From the NCBI RefSeq assembly GCF_011694515.1, contig NZ_CP050192.1, positions 36,379-100,378 of the forward strand: a DNA stretch of 64,000 bases, read 5' to 3'. The notes under the pieces are model-generated. The model saw only the letters and a program-made list of their open reading frames with translations. It made no database searches and had not been told where the DNA came from. Each line of letters starts with the position of its first letter. Within the stretch, counting starts at the first letter, position 1. The DNA comes from Mycobacterium sp. DL592. Lineage in GTDB: Bacteria; Actinomycetota; Actinomycetes; Mycobacteriales; Mycobacteriaceae. Positions 49,208-59,600 of the stretch are shown here, piece by piece. Made by a program: the position numbers and the translations under genes.

Positions 49208-49229
49208 TCCGACCGACCAGGTGCGTGGC

Positions 49230-49235
49230 TACGAT
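49230..49235 (+). promoter_or_regulatory. Putative -10 box, leaderless gene at 49242
   Basis: TACGAT begins 12 nt before the GTG at 49242 and decides that start over GTG 49221. Confidence 0.5.
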
Positions 49236-49241
49236 GCCGGG

Positions 49242-49634
49242 GTGCCCTGGGAACAACTGCCGCTGATCGGCGGGTGGCTTCGTACCACGCGTGTCGAAGC
49301 GACCCGGGCCACCGTCGCGGCCGTCACCAGGATCGCCGAGTTGGTTCTCGACCAGATCGACCTGACCGCCCTGGTCCGTGAGCGCGTCGACATCGACGCG
49401 ATCGTGGCCGACGTCGATATCGACGCCATCATCGCCCGGATTGATCTGATCGGGCTGGCCGACCAGATCATCGACGGGGTCGACCTGCCCGCGATCATCC
49501 GGGAGTCCACCGGCACCGTGACCGCCGAGGTGATGACCGACGTCCGCACCCAGACCGCCAGGGCCGACGACGTCGTCGCCGGATTCGTCGACCGGGTACT
49601 GGGCCGCAACCAGGATCCTCGGGACGGGCAGTGA
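49242..49634 (+). CDS. Small protein with Ile/Asp-rich repeats
   Basis: A 130-residue protein starting VPWEQLPLIGGWLRTTR. The middle (about 40-90) repeats a seven-to-ten-residue pattern of Asp, Ile and Val (RERVDIDAIVADVDIDAII, ARIDLIGLADQIIDGVDL), which suggests an amphipathic repeat or beta-helix-like surface. There is no signal peptide or clear membrane segment. Its stop overlaps the GTG of the RDD gene (GTGA), and the kinase follows; the three genes probably act together at the membrane. GTG 49221 is an alternative start adding seven residues. Function unknown. Confidence 0.75.
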   Translation: MPWEQLPLIGGWLRTTRVEATRATVAAVTRIAELVLDQIDLTALVRERVDIDAIVADVDIDAIIARIDLIGLADQIIDGVDLPAIIRESTGTVTAEVMTDVRTQTARADDVVAGFVDRVLGRNQDPRDGQ

Positions 49635-50050
49635 CCAACGCTGGCATCGTCTCGCGTGGTGCGGCCGCCCTCGTCGACATGTTGGTCGTCGTCGTCACCA
49701 TGGGTCTGCTCTATCTCGGGCAGGTGCTCATCACCCTGATCGTGAACCCGGCGGCGTTCCGGTTCCCGGCGCCGAACCTGATCTTCTCCACCGCCGCCAC
49801 GTTCGTCGTGTCGGTGCTGTACCTGACCGTCTGCTGGGCGCTGTCCGGCCGGACCGTGGGTGCGGTGCTGTTGGGCGTGCGTGTCCTGGGGCGGCGCACC
49901 GACCGCCTGCCGCTGGCCGTCGCCGCGGTCCGGGCGGTGGCGTGTGTGCTGTTTCCCATCGGGCTGGCCTGGGTCGCCGTCGACAAGCAACGGCGCTCGG
50001 TGCAGGACCTCGTGCTGGGCAGCCGTGTCGTCTATGACCGGCCGGCCTGA
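49631..50050 (+). CDS. RDD family membrane protein
   Basis: A 139-residue membrane protein with three hydrophobic segments (about 12-38, 50-75 and 95-115) and the RDD pattern: SRGAAALVDM near the N-terminus (Arg and Asp) and the terminal RRSVQDLVLGSRVVY with Asp. RDD proteins are small membrane proteins, some linked to ion transport, but most are uncharacterised. The GTG overlaps the preceding stop. The Ser/Thr kinase starts 13 bp later, from its own promoter hexamer. Confidence 0.85.
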   Translation: MTNAGIVSRGAAALVDMLVVVVTMGLLYLGQVLITLIVNPAAFRFPAPNLIFSTAATFVVSVLYLTVCWALSGRTVGAVLLGVRVLGRRTDRLPLAVAAVRAVACVLFPIGLAWVAVDKQRRSVQDLVLGSRVVYDRPA

Positions 50051-50051
50051 C

Positions 50052-50057
50052 TAGGAT
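50052..50057 (+). promoter_or_regulatory. Putative -10 box, leaderless Ser/Thr kinase gene
   Basis: TAGGAT begins 12 nt before the ATG at 50064, directly after the RDD stop codon. Confidence 0.5.
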
Positions 50058-50063
50058 GCCCCA

Positions 50064-51353
50064 ATGCCGTTAGCGGACGGCCAGGTTGTTGCTGGTTACA
50101 CCATCGTTCGGACCTTGGGTGCCGGCGGAATGGGTGAGGTCTACCTCGTCCAGCACCCGCGACTGCCCCGACACGACGCGTTGAAGGTGCTCGGGTCGGC
50201 GGTCAGCCGTGACGAGGAGTACCGGCAGCGGTTCAGCCTGGAAGCCGATATGGTCGCCACCCTGTCGCATCCGCACATCGTGACGATCTACGACCGCGGC
50301 GAGTTCGAGGACAAGCTGTGGATCGCGATGGAGTTCATCGACGGCACCGACGCCTCGCATCTGCTCGCCGACCGCTACCCCTACGGCATGCCGCCCGACG
50401 AGGTGGTGCGCATCGTCACCGCGGTGGCCGAGGCCCTCGACTACGCGCACAGTCGTGGGCTGCTGCACCGAGACATCAAGCCCGCCAACATTCTTCTGGG
50501 TCATCCCGACTCCGGCGACCGGCGGGTCGCTCTGGCCGACTTCGGCATCGCCCGCTGGATGGGGCAGGCCAGTGGGCTCACCGGAACCAACATGACGGTA
50601 GGGACGGTGGCCTACGCCGCCCCCGAACAACTCAAAGGTGAGGAGATCGACGGTCACGCCGACCAGTACGCCCTGGCCGCCACCGCCTATCACCTGCTGA
50701 CCGGTATGCCGCCGTTTCAGCACACCAACCCGGCCATCGTCATCAGCCAGCATCTGAGTTCGGATCCCCCCGCGATCGGCGCCAAGCGCCCGGAACTCGC
50801 CGGGCTGGGCCCGGTGTTCGCCAAGGCGCTGGCCAAGAATGCCGACGCCCGGTATGCGCGGTGCGTCGACTTCGCCCATGATCTGCGTCGTTGTCTGGGG
50901 GCGGCCGAATTCGAGTCCGGTGCGGTGGCGCTGACTGCCCAGTCAGCGACGGCGGGCCGGGCGAAGAAGCCCGTGGGTTCCCGCGCCCGGCACGCTAAAC
51001 CGGAGTCGGCTCGCTCCCGGCGGCGCCGGTTGATCCCGGCGATCCTGGGCGCGGTGATCGTTGTGGCCGGTGCGGCCGCCGGGATCAGCCTGCTGTTCGG
51101 CCACCACGGCGTGCACAACACGGCCACCACCCAGTCGCCCGTGGCGGCACCGCCCCCGCCACCGGCGGTGTCGAGCCGAATGGACCTGCCGATCGTGGTG
51201 ATCGGCGCCAACTGCGGGGTGATGGGGGCGGCGGCCGTCAGTGAGACGGGCGCGCCTGCCTACTGCGCGCACGCCGCGCCGGGGGCGCCCAACACGGTGT
51301 GGTCGCTGCAGCCCGAACAGCTGCTGCGCGACCGTCAGTCACCGGGCGGGTGA
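50064..51353 (+). CDS. Membrane-bound Ser/Thr protein kinase (PknF/I/J-like)
   Basis: A 429-residue transmembrane kinase. The catalytic domain (about 12-275) has the glycine loop [13 protein letters not shown]-binding Lys41, the HRDIKPAN catalytic loop (Asp137) and the DFG Asp159. The activation loop [19 protein letters not shown] offers several Thr for autophosphorylation. A basic juxtamembrane region ([16 protein letters not shown]) precedes a single helix (about 322-345). The outer part is short, about 80 residues, with two Cys (ANCG and YCAHA) that may form a disulphide and no PASTA domain, as in the PknF/PknI/PknJ group. Which signal it senses is unknown. Confidence 0.93.
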   Translation: MPLADGQVVAGYTIVRTLGAGGMGEVYLVQHPRLPRHDALKVLGSAVSRDEEYRQRFSLEADMVATLSHPHIVTIYDRGEFEDKLWIAMEFIDGTDASHLLADRYPYGMPPDEVVRIVTAVAEALDYAHSRGLLHRDIKPANILLGHPDSGDRRVALADFGIARWMGQASGLTGTNMTVGTVAYAAPEQLKGEEIDGHADQYALAATAYHLLTGMPPFQHTNPAIVISQHLSSDPPAIGAKRPELAGLGPVFAKALAKNADARYARCVDFAHDLRRCLGAAEFESGAVALTAQSATAGRAKKPVGSRARHAKPESARSRRRRLIPAILGAVIVVAGAAAGISLLFGHHGVHNTATTQSPVAAPPPPPAVSSRMDLPIVVIGANCGVMGAAAVSETGAPAYCAHAAPGAPNTVWSLQPEQLLRDRQSPGG

Positions 51354-51725
51354 TTACAGGCCGATCCACTGGCCGAGGAACCAGAAGCCCCAGCCGTGGC
51401 CGTCGCCGGCCTGCATCGGCTGTACCCACTGGCCGTTGAAGTTGAACGGCTGATGGTCCTGGCGGCCCTGGTCCATACCGCGGTTCTGCCAGTCGACCGG
51501 ACCGGGGCCGCCGGGGCCACCCGGGCCGCCGGGGCCGCCGGGGCCGTTATTCCAGTTGTTCTGTCCGCCTGGTCCGCCCGGACCCTGTTGGCAGGCAGCC
51601 GGATTCGGCCCGCCACATGGCTGGCCGGGGTCCGCGCTCGCGGTGCCGATACCGAGTCCGAATAGGCCGGCCGCGCCGATACCGGTCGCCACCGCCGAGG
51701 TGTAGAGCATGCGCTTGAAGTTCAT
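51354..51725 (-). CDS. Gly/Pro-rich small secreted protein
   Basis: A 123-residue exported protein. The signal peptide ends ASA|DPGQ at about residue 31. The mature part has a Cys pair (PCGGPNPAACQQ) and then a collagen-like GGPGGPGG tract (about 48-76), followed by an aromatic/Gln-rich end (WGFWFLGQWIGL) that may sit on a membrane. The ATG has AAAGGGAG upstream. It converges on the kinase gene with no gap between the stop codons. Function unknown. Confidence 0.82.
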   Translation of the reverse strand: MNFKRMLYTSAVATGIGAAGLFGLGIGTASADPGQPCGGPNPAACQQGPGGPGGQNNWNNGPGGPGGPGGPGGPGPVDWQNRGMDQGRQDHQPFNFNGQWVQPMQAGDGHGWGFWFLGQWIGL

Positions 51726-51868
51726 CGTCGTCTCCCTTTGTGTACTTCTGCTTGCCTCTGCAACGTTATGAAGTACCGATGGGTACCGCCTGTGGCGTTC
51801 ATGGGCTCGCGCTAGGCATTCGGTAACGGAACGAAAACGCTCCGGACACAAGGTATTTGACGCTGGTG

Positions 51869-53368
51869 TCAAGTCCGTTCGGTGGGCAGTGTGTCGCCGC
51901 GGAAGAATGCCGGTGCCTTGATGTTCCACAGGATCATAAGCACGACGCCGAATGCCAGGCTGAGCACTCCGACGACGAACACAGTGCCGATACCGGCCAC
52001 CGAGCCGCCCGAACCGTACGCCGGGTCGATCATGTGATAGGCCTCGGTGATGCCCACCGGGATGAGGATCAGGGCACCGATACCCGGCAGGATGACCTGC
52101 TCCAGTGCGGTCTTCACCGATCGAAATGCGCTGCGCCAGAAGTACACCACCGACGACACCGCGACCACCGAGTAGTAGGTCATGATGGCGATGCCGACGC
52201 TGTAGACGGAGTCCTCCACGATGGATTCGCTGACCAGCGTGAGCCCGCCGTAGATGGCCAGGCTGGTCAGGCCGATCACCCAGGTGGCGAACTTCGGCGT
52301 CTGGCTCACCTCGTCGACCGAGGCGAACCGGTTCGGCAGCGCCTTGTACGTCGCCATCGACAGCAGGCCACGTGCCGTCGGCATCACCGTGGACATCGTG
52401 GCCGAGAACGCCGAGATACCGACGATCAGCGCGGCGATCACCGCGCCCCGGGTGCCGATGGCCGCACCGGCCAGCGTGGTGAAGACGTCGTCGATGTTGG
52501 TGGGATTGGTCAGGCTTGTCGGACTGGTTTCGTCGATGCCCGCGAAAGCCAGTGCGGCGACGCTGAATACGACGTAGGTGACGACGGTGATGATGATGGC
52601 CGTCACGCCGCTGCGGCCGGCCTGCTCAGGAGTGCCGGTAGTCTCCTCGGACATCGCCAGTGAAGCGTCGAAGCCCCAGAAGATGAAGATGGCGACCAAG
52701 AACCCGCCGAGCAACGCACCGGGGCTCGCGATGGCGAAGGGATTGAACCATTCGACGGAGAACGGCTCGGCGGTCGGGCTCTGGTGGCCACGGAACGCGG
52801 CAATGATCATGATGCCCGCGAACAGTGCCAGGCCGCCGTACTGCACGATGGTCAGGATCAGCGTGGTCCGAGACGACTCCTCGGCGCCGCGCGCCACCAG
52901 CCAGGTCGTCGTCAGAATGAACACCGCGGCCACCAGCACGTTGAACCAGGACGGCGGATCGTCGATGCCGAGCACGACCGCGGTGGCATTGACCAGTATT
53001 CCCGCGGCACCGACGCCGGCGAGGATGCTGGAGAGCACCAGCGCGTAGCCGCCGATCCAGCCGATGTGCGGCGCGATCGCCTTGGATCCCCAGGTGAACA
53101 CCGTGCCCGCGTCCGGGGCGGCGTCAGTGAGGTGCTTGTAGGCCAGGGCGACGAAGTACATCGGGATGACCGCGATGATGAACACGATGGGCAACTGGTA
53201 ACCCGACTCCGCCGCGCCATGACCCAGCGCGCCGGTCAGCGAGTAGGCCGGTGCGGTGGCGGCAAGGCCGATCGCCACCGCGCCGACCAGGGAGACCGAG
53301 CCCTTCTTGAGGCCTTTGGATCGCAGGCCGTGCATCAAAGGGTCGATGGTTGCCGCGTCGTCAGCCAT
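51869..53368 (-). CDS. APC-family amino acid permease
   Basis: A 499-residue transporter with 12 predicted helices. The first helix carries the family pattern GLAATAPAYSLTGALG (about 32-47), and a consensus segment PDAGTVFTWGSKAIAPHIGW follows in helix 2-3. A periplasmic insertion around residue 285 (GIDETSPTSLTNPTNIDD) separates later helices. It would import an amino acid or amine by proton symport or exchange; the substrate cannot be told. It is on the same strand as embB but 70 bp away, with a short repeat tract in between. Confidence 0.9.
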   Translation of the reverse strand: MADDAATIDPLMHGLRSKGLKKGSVSLVGAVAIGLAATAPAYSLTGALGHGAAESGYQLPIVFIIAVIPMYFVALAYKHLTDAAPDAGTVFTWGSKAIAPHIGWIGGYALVLSSILAGVGAAGILVNATAVVLGIDDPPSWFNVLVAAVFILTTTWLVARGAEESSRTTLILTIVQYGGLALFAGIMIIAAFRGHQSPTAEPFSVEWFNPFAIASPGALLGGFLVAIFIFWGFDASLAMSEETTGTPEQAGRSGVTAIIITVVTYVVFSVAALAFAGIDETSPTSLTNPTNIDDVFTTLAGAAIGTRGAVIAALIVGISAFSATMSTVMPTARGLLSMATYKALPNRFASVDEVSQTPKFATWVIGLTSLAIYGGLTLVSESIVEDSVYSVGIAIMTYYSVVAVSSVVYFWRSAFRSVKTALEQVILPGIGALILIPVGITEAYHMIDPAYGSGGSVAGIGTVFVVGVLSLAFGVVLMILWNIKAPAFFRGDTLPTERT

Positions 53369-53406
53369 CTTGGGATTGTTTCACCGCGAACGGCTTCCGG
53401 GCGTCG

Positions 53407-53455
53407 CTACGCCTTGAACCGACTACGCCTTGATCCGACTAAGCCTTGATCCTGA
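53407..53455 (-). repeat. Three tandem 16-bp repeats across the embB stop codon
   Basis: CTACGCCTTGAACCGA (53407-53422), CTACGCCTTGATCCGA (53423-53438) and CTAAGCCTTGATCCTGA (53439-53455) are near-perfect head-to-tail copies. On the minus strand each copy contains AAGGC-TAG, so the embB stop is followed by two more TAG triplets at 16-nt intervals. The first copy read is inside the coding end of embB. Confidence 0.8.
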
Positions 53456-56400
53456 TTCGTCCCGGCTTCCACAGGCCGCTGTGTGTGGCGGTGCCCAGTT
53501 CGATCTGTGCCGGCTCGGCGTCGACGATCGTCGCGAACTTACGCAGCGAGCCCCAGTCGCGGCCCCAGTCGTGGGACAGGTAGGTGGCCATCACGTTCTG
53601 GCGCAGTAACAGGTCGCTGATGCCGAGCAGACCGCCGTTGCGGCCGTCCTCCCAGGTGTCGGTGTCCTGCTTCTTGGCGGTGTAGTCCGGTGTGATGCGG
53701 AACTTCGGCACCTCGGTGACACCGTTGGCGTGCAGCATCGGCTGCTGGCAAGGGAAGGCCAGGCCCACGGCCCAGTCCATCAACACCGGCTGTGTGGACC
53801 CGACGTACTCCTGGACGGAGCGCAACTCCGGAACACGTGGCGGCGTCACGGCGATCCAGTCGCCCTGTGACAGCGAGCGGTCCTGGGCCACGATGCGTAC
53901 GACGGTGGCGTCGGCGGGCATCTCCGAGCGGGCGAATCGCAGATTGCGCCACGACGGCGCGGGCCCGAGGTCGTAGGGCGTCACCCGGCCCGCAGGCACC
54001 GGCGCACCGTCGGGACCGAGCCTGCCGTACTCCAGCTCCACGAGCTGTCCGTCGGTCAGACCGTTGAGCACGCTGCGGCCGGCGATGGTGCCCGCGGCCG
54101 TGACGACCACCAGCGGATGGCCGCTGTCGTTGGGCGGCAACGTGTACCAGGCCGAGTTGAGGGTGGCTTCCTGCTGCGGCCCCACGACATAGCTGCCCGC
54201 CAGCGCCACCCGTGCGGGGTCGAGGCCGTATGGCAGCGGCACCGTCGAGCCGTTGACTCCGGGGGTGTCCAACTTGATCGGCTGGTCCCAGTCGTAGTCG
54301 GTGCCTGGCTGTGGGTTGGTCATCCGAATCGATTCGGCGACAATGTGTTCCGGCACGCCGCTGGGTGTGAAGCCGACGGGCTTGGTGCCGCCCAACGGGC
54401 CGAGCGGGCCGTAATCGCCGGGCAGCGGGCTGAGGAAGCCCGCGTTGGGGTCGGGTTCGACGAGCACGTCATCGGCCAGACCGCAGCCGCCGGAGAACGA
54501 CCGCAGGTTCGCCCACGCGTTGGAGTACGTCGGGTACTGGCGCACGATTCCCGCCGTCATGGAGCCGACGAAGACCACCACCATGAGTCCGGCCGCCACC
54601 GGGATCGGCGCGGCGGTGACGGCGCGCGCAATGCGGCCCTCACCGTGGTCACGCGAGTTGAAGTGCAGCCACACCGTGTAGAGGGCGGAGACGACGAACA
54701 GGAAGAAAAAGATTGTGCTGACCGTGATTCCGGCGATCCGCGGCATCGCGTTGTTGAACGGCACACCGTAGCTCGAGACGTACCACCAGCCGTTGGTGGT
54801 TGCGAAGCACAGTGCCAGCACGAAGAGCACCGCGGTGACCACAGTCATCCGGTTGCGCGACCAGCGCAGCACCTTGGGCGAGACCAGCACGGTGGCCAGC
54901 GCGGCCATCGCCGCACCCACCGCGGCGAACAAGCCGAAGTGATGCACCCACTTGGTCGGGGTGAACATCAGGAAGAACATCGTCGCGAAGATGACACCGA
55001 TCAGCCGCCACACCGGTCCCCGGGCCACGCCTGGAACCCGCTTGCGGCGCAACATGATGAACATCGAGACGAACAGCGACAGCGCGGTGATCAGGAAGCC
55101 GAACCGGCGCGACAGCGAGCCGTCGACGGTCGGCAGGATCAGGTAGTAGTAGCGCAGGTTCTCGGTGTACCAAGCTTGGCTGGGCCCGATGTCGGTGCGA
55201 ATCCTGGTCGCTTCCAACACCGTTGCCAGCGTCTGATCGGCGAAGACGACAGTCAGGATGACCGTGCCGGCGGCGAGCAGCGGAAGTACCAGTGGCCAGG
55301 TGCCCACGATGGCGCGGCGGCGCACCAGGATTCGTAGAATCGGGCGGCCACCGGCGATCAGCGCCGCCACGGCGATCAGCCCGGTGGGCTGGATGCCGAG
55401 GGTGAAGGCGGCGCTGATGATCGCCAGCGCGAACGGGGTCAGCCGGCCGGAGATGATCGCGCGTTCGATGAGCACGTAGGTGATCAGGGCGCCGGTGGCG
55501 ATCTGACCTTCGGGGCGAAGACCGTTGTTGAACGGCATCCAGGCCGCCATCAGCACCAGGCCGGCCGCCCACAGTGCGGGTCTGCTGCGCTCGACGGCGG
55601 GACCCAAGCGGGGCAACACTTCCCGCGACAGCAGCAGCCAGCACAGCAGTGCACAGAGCAGGTCCGGCAGGCGCATCCAGATGCTGGCATCGCTGACGTG
55701 CGTCATCAGGGCCAGCACGTTGTAGAACCAGCCGAACGGGTCCTCGGGACTGCCGAACCAGCGGAAGTAGTTCGACATGTAGCCGGCGTGGTCGGCCACC
55801 CGGGCCATGCCGAGGATGTAGCCGTCGTCCGAGGAGTTCGCACCGATGACGTGCCATACCAGGAACCCGGTCACCACGGTGGCGTCGACGGCGGTGAACG
55901 TGCGCCAGCGCTGCGGAATCCACGAGTGCATGCGGTGGCCGTCGAGCCGGTCCAGCCGCCACAGTGCGCCCAGCGCGACGGCTGTGGCGGCGATCGCCAG
56001 CAGCATCGCGGCCAGCTTCAGCGCTGTCGGCTTGGTGGAGAACCGGGTGTCGACGGTGGCCGAGAACGTCAGGCCCGGGGGAGCCGGCCCGGTCAGGTCG
56101 GTGAAAACCCCCACGATCGCGGGCCGCAGGTTCGGGTCGGGGAACCCGCTGCGCATCTCCTTGCCGGTCGTGGGGTCGGTCAGTCCCACGAAGGTTGCGA
56201 ACGTCCCCGCCTCGTTGGAGCTGATCTCGATGCGGGAGCAGCCGGTGAGCTTCGTGCGCGGCACGCTGGCGATCACCACATTGCGGTCGGTGATGTCGAC
56301 CCGCTGCGCGGTGACGTTGACGAACAGCGAATTCAGCGCTGCCTCTTTGCCTTTCTCCGGCGCGAGGCCCAGCACCAAACCACCCTGGGGCGGCATGGAT

Positions 56401-56645
56401 CCGATGACATCGCACGGAATCGTGGCGGTCAGCGACACCGGTGCCTGTGAGATCAGCGGGGCGGTGACATTGCCGAACTGCCCGCCTTGCGGCCAGTTCA
56501 GCGTGGCGGTGGTCTGCACCACCGGCAGCAGCGGCGTCAATACCGCCAGCACGAACCCCACCAGGCCAGAGATCGTGGCCACCCAGCGGGTGACCTTGAC
56601 GTCGTGGGCCGCGTCTCGGGCGTTGGCGGCGAGAGTCTGTGTCAT
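53439..56645 (-). CDS. embB: Arabinosyltransferase EmbB
   Basis: A 1068-residue GT-C membrane enzyme. With EmbA it forms the heterodimer that adds branched alpha-1,3-arabinofuranose to arabinogalactan, and it is the main ethambutol target. About fifteen helices flank a large N-terminal extracytoplasmic domain; the C-terminal carbohydrate-binding domain is outside. The catalytic Asp pair and resistance-determining segment read SSDDGYILGMARVADHAGY; the Met corresponding to M. tuberculosis Met306 is Met280, and Ile277-Leu278 are the wild-type pair. ATG at 56645 has AGGGG upstream. It follows embA after 10 bp, so it is co-transcribed. Confidence 0.97.
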   Translation of the reverse strand: MTQTLAANARDAAHDVKVTRWVATISGLVGFVLAVLTPLLPVVQTTATLNWPQGGQFGNVTAPLISQAPVSLTATIPCDVIGSMPPQGGLVLGLAPEKGKEAALNSLFVNVTAQRVDITDRNVVIASVPRTKLTGCSRIEISSNEAGTFATFVGLTDPTTGKEMRSGFPDPNLRPAIVGVFTDLTGPAPPGLTFSATVDTRFSTKPTALKLAAMLLAIAATAVALGALWRLDRLDGHRMHSWIPQRWRTFTAVDATVVTGFLVWHVIGANSSDDGYILGMARVADHAGYMSNYFRWFGSPEDPFGWFYNVLALMTHVSDASIWMRLPDLLCALLCWLLLSREVLPRLGPAVERSRPALWAAGLVLMAAWMPFNNGLRPEGQIATGALITYVLIERAIISGRLTPFALAIISAAFTLGIQPTGLIAVAALIAGGRPILRILVRRRAIVGTWPLVLPLLAAGTVILTVVFADQTLATVLEATRIRTDIGPSQAWYTENLRYYYLILPTVDGSLSRRFGFLITALSLFVSMFIMLRRKRVPGVARGPVWRLIGVIFATMFFLMFTPTKWVHHFGLFAAVGAAMAALATVLVSPKVLRWSRNRMTVVTAVLFVLALCFATTNGWWYVSSYGVPFNNAMPRIAGITVSTIFFFLFVVSALYTVWLHFNSRDHGEGRIARAVTAAPIPVAAGLMVVVFVGSMTAGIVRQYPTYSNAWANLRSFSGGCGLADDVLVEPDPNAGFLSPLPGDYGPLGPLGGTKPVGFTPSGVPEHIVAESIRMTNPQPGTDYDWDQPIKLDTPGVNGSTVPLPYGLDPARVALAGSYVVGPQQEATLNSAWYTLPPNDSGHPLVVVTAAGTIAGRSVLNGLTDGQLVELEYGRLGPDGAPVPAGRVTPYDLGPAPSWRNLRFARSEMPADATVVRIVAQDRSLSQGDWIAVTPPRVPELRSVQEYVGSTQPVLMDWAVGLAFPCQQPMLHANGVTEVPKFRITPDYTAKKQDTDTWEDGRNGGLLGISDLLLRQNVMATYLSHDWGRDWGSLRKFATIVDAEPAQIELGTATHSGLWKPGRIRIKA

Positions 56646-56655
56646 GGCGCCCCTG

Positions 56656-59600
56656 TCACGGCAAAGCCCTGATCGGTCCGTTGCGGCTCCAGCCGAACAC
56701 CTTCACCGAGCCTTGGTCGATGACGGCGGTCGGCGCCTGGTCGGCGGGCACCAGGCGGATGTAGCGCTCCAGGGCGCCCCAGTCCCGGTACCAGTCGTTA
56801 CGCAGGTAGGTCGGGATGGTCGCGGTCGTCAGCAGCGCCTGGATGAACAGGAACGGGCCACCCGCGCGGGCCGACTGCCACATATTCGACGACACCACAA
56901 CCTGTTTGAGGTTGGGCAGGATCCGGTACTCGGGCAGTTCGGCGACGCCGAGGTGTTCGGCGAACGGCCGCTGGCACGGGAAGTTCGCGGCGGTGGCGAT
57001 GTCCATCAGGATCGGGGTCTGCGAACCCAGGAACTGCTGCGCGGTCTGCAGCACCGGCACCCGCGGCGGGGTGAACCCGAACCACTGGTCGTCGCTCAGG
57101 TTCGGATCGTCGGCCACGATGCGCGCCACATTGGCCTCCGGCGGCGCCCACGCCAGCGGGAAACGCAGGTTGCGCCAAGCCTTTTGGGCGATGACGTCGA
57201 TGGGCTGCACCGAGTTCAGCGCCTGGAAGCTGCCGTCGGGCCGCGCCACACCCCACTGCAGTTTCAGCGACTGGCCGTAGTTGAACTGGCCCTCTTCGTC
57301 GTAGAACCAGATGGCACCTGCGGCGGCGACAGTGACCAGTGGGCGGTCGGAGGTCCGCGGCGGCAACTGGTACCACGCCGAGGTGGCTTTGGCGGCGACG
57401 GTGTTCTCCTTGTAGGAGCCCATCACCGGGGTGGTCTTGGGGTCCAGGCCGAACGGCAGGAACACCCGCGATCCGTTGACACCGACGGGGCCGTAACCGC
57501 CGCCGGTTCCCGCCGCGTAGGCGATGCCGACATTCGGCTTGTTCGGCGAGCCGTCGGAGTTGACGGTGCCGGGGTTGGCGACGAACGGCTCGGCCGGCTC
57601 GAGGGTGTCGCTGATTCCGTTGGGGGTGAACCCGATCGGGTTCTCCCCGCCCAGCGGACCGTACTGTCCCCATTTCTGGCCCGGAACCGGTTGCAACATA
57701 CCGGCATTCGGATCCGGCTCGACGAGGACGTCGTCGGCCATGGCGCAGCTGCTGTTCGACAGGCCAGAGCTCAGTGCCGACACGTTGGCCTTGGCGGTGG
57801 TGTACACCGGGTAGCGCTGCACGAACGCCTTGGTCATCGAGCCGACCTCGAGCAGCACCATGATGACCGCGAACACCAGCAGCGGGGTGGACGCCAAAAC
57901 CCGGTTGCGGCGGGTGTTCTTGACCTCGGTGTGCCCGGCGTAGTCCATCCGGAAGTGCAGCCACCCCGCCAGCAGGCCGGTGACGATGGCCAGGCCGAGG
58001 AACATGCTCGTCACCGGCTGGTGGGCGATAACGGGCTGTCGGTCGAACCACGGCACCCCGTAGTTGCCGACGTAGAACCAGCCGTTGATTCCCGAGGTCG
58101 CCCAGGCCAGCACGAACAGCAGTGCGGTCACCCACAGCGCGAGGTTGCGTCGGCTGTGCAGGCCGACCCTGGCGAAGGCGAACGCGGCGACCCCGCCCAG
58201 CGCGCCGGCCAGTCCGGCGAACGCGCCGAACTGCACCGCCCATTTGGTGGGGGTGAACGTCAGCAGCAGCAGACCGATCGCGGTGCTGCCGACCAGGCGC
58301 CACACCGGCCCGTTGGCCACCCCGGGCACCCGGCCGCGCCGCAGCAGCACGGCCAGCAGGCCGAACAGGCACAGCAGCATCGTCAGCACGGCGAAGCGAC
58401 GGGTCAGCGAGCTTTCCACGTTGTCTTCGACGGTCAGGAAGTAGTAGCGCAGGAAGTCCTGGTACCAGGCGATCGTGGGGCCGACGACGTATTTGATCCG
58501 GGCGGATTCGGCGACGGTGGCCAGCGTCTGGTCGCGGAACACCACCACGAAGATGGTCGACAGCGCGGCGGCCACGGCGGCCAGCGGTGCGAGCAGTCCG
58601 GTGGCGGCGCGGCGGCTGCTGATGACTTGCCAGATTGCGCGGGAGCCCACCAGTAGCGGCGCGGTGGCGATCAGCCCCTGGGGCGCGAGCGTCACACTGA
58701 ACACCACGATGACGATGGCGATGGCCGCAGGCAGCAGCCTGCGGGTGGCGATGGCGTTCTCGATCAGAATCCAGGCGGCCAGCGCGCCGAAGGCGATCAG
58801 CGGCTCGGGCCGCAGGCCGTTGTTGAAGGGCAGCCAGGCGGCCAGGAACACCGCGCCCGCCGTCCACACTGCGGCCCGGTCGAGGGAGAGCCGCCTGCCG
58901 AGGCGGGGCAGTACGCAGCGGCTCAGGATCAGCCAGGTGGCGATGCCCGCCAGGGTGGCGGGCAGCCGCATCCACACCCCGGCGGTGCTGACCGACGCGA
59001 GGTGGGCCAGCACCGACTGGTACCAGTCGAACGGGGCTTCAGTGGCGCCGAAGAACCGGAAGTAATTGGCGGTGTAGCCGGCCTCGCCGGAGACCCGCGC
59101 GATGGTCAGGTTGTAGCCGTCGTCGGAGGAGATGGCGCCGATGACGTGCCACAGCAGCAGGGTGCCGAGCACCGCGGCGTCGGCCAGCCAGGTGGCCCAC
59201 CCGACCCGCCAGAACCGCCGCCACGCCCCGGCGACTCGCCGGCCTGACTGCGCGTCGAGCACCGCGAGCGCAACCAGCGATGCGACCACGCAGGCGATGC
59301 CCAGGGCCATCACGGCGAGCTTCAGTGAGGTGGGGTTGGTGATGAACCGGGTGTCGATGTCGACCCGCGCCGACAGCCCGGGCTGCGGCGGCACCTTCAG
59401 GTCGGTGAAGATCCCGGCGATCTGGGGCTTCTTCTCCGGTGACAGCCGGCCCGTCGCACCGGGGATCCCGACGAAATCGGCGCCCGTGCCGCCCGGGCCC
59501 GCCCACAGGTGCAACGTGCTGCAGGCCGGTGTCGCCACCGCGGAGCGCGGCGCCACGGCGGCCACCGTGTCGCGGAATGCGACGACGACGGTGTCGGCGT

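Noticed and set aside
54649..56415. Second-frame minus-strand ORF inside embB
   Set aside because: Overlaps embB in another frame on the same strand; no independent motif.
55846..58656. Plus-strand frame of over 900 codons opposite embB and embA
   Set aside because: Lies antisense across two conserved genes and their junction; translation is His/Arg/Gly-rich with no domain.
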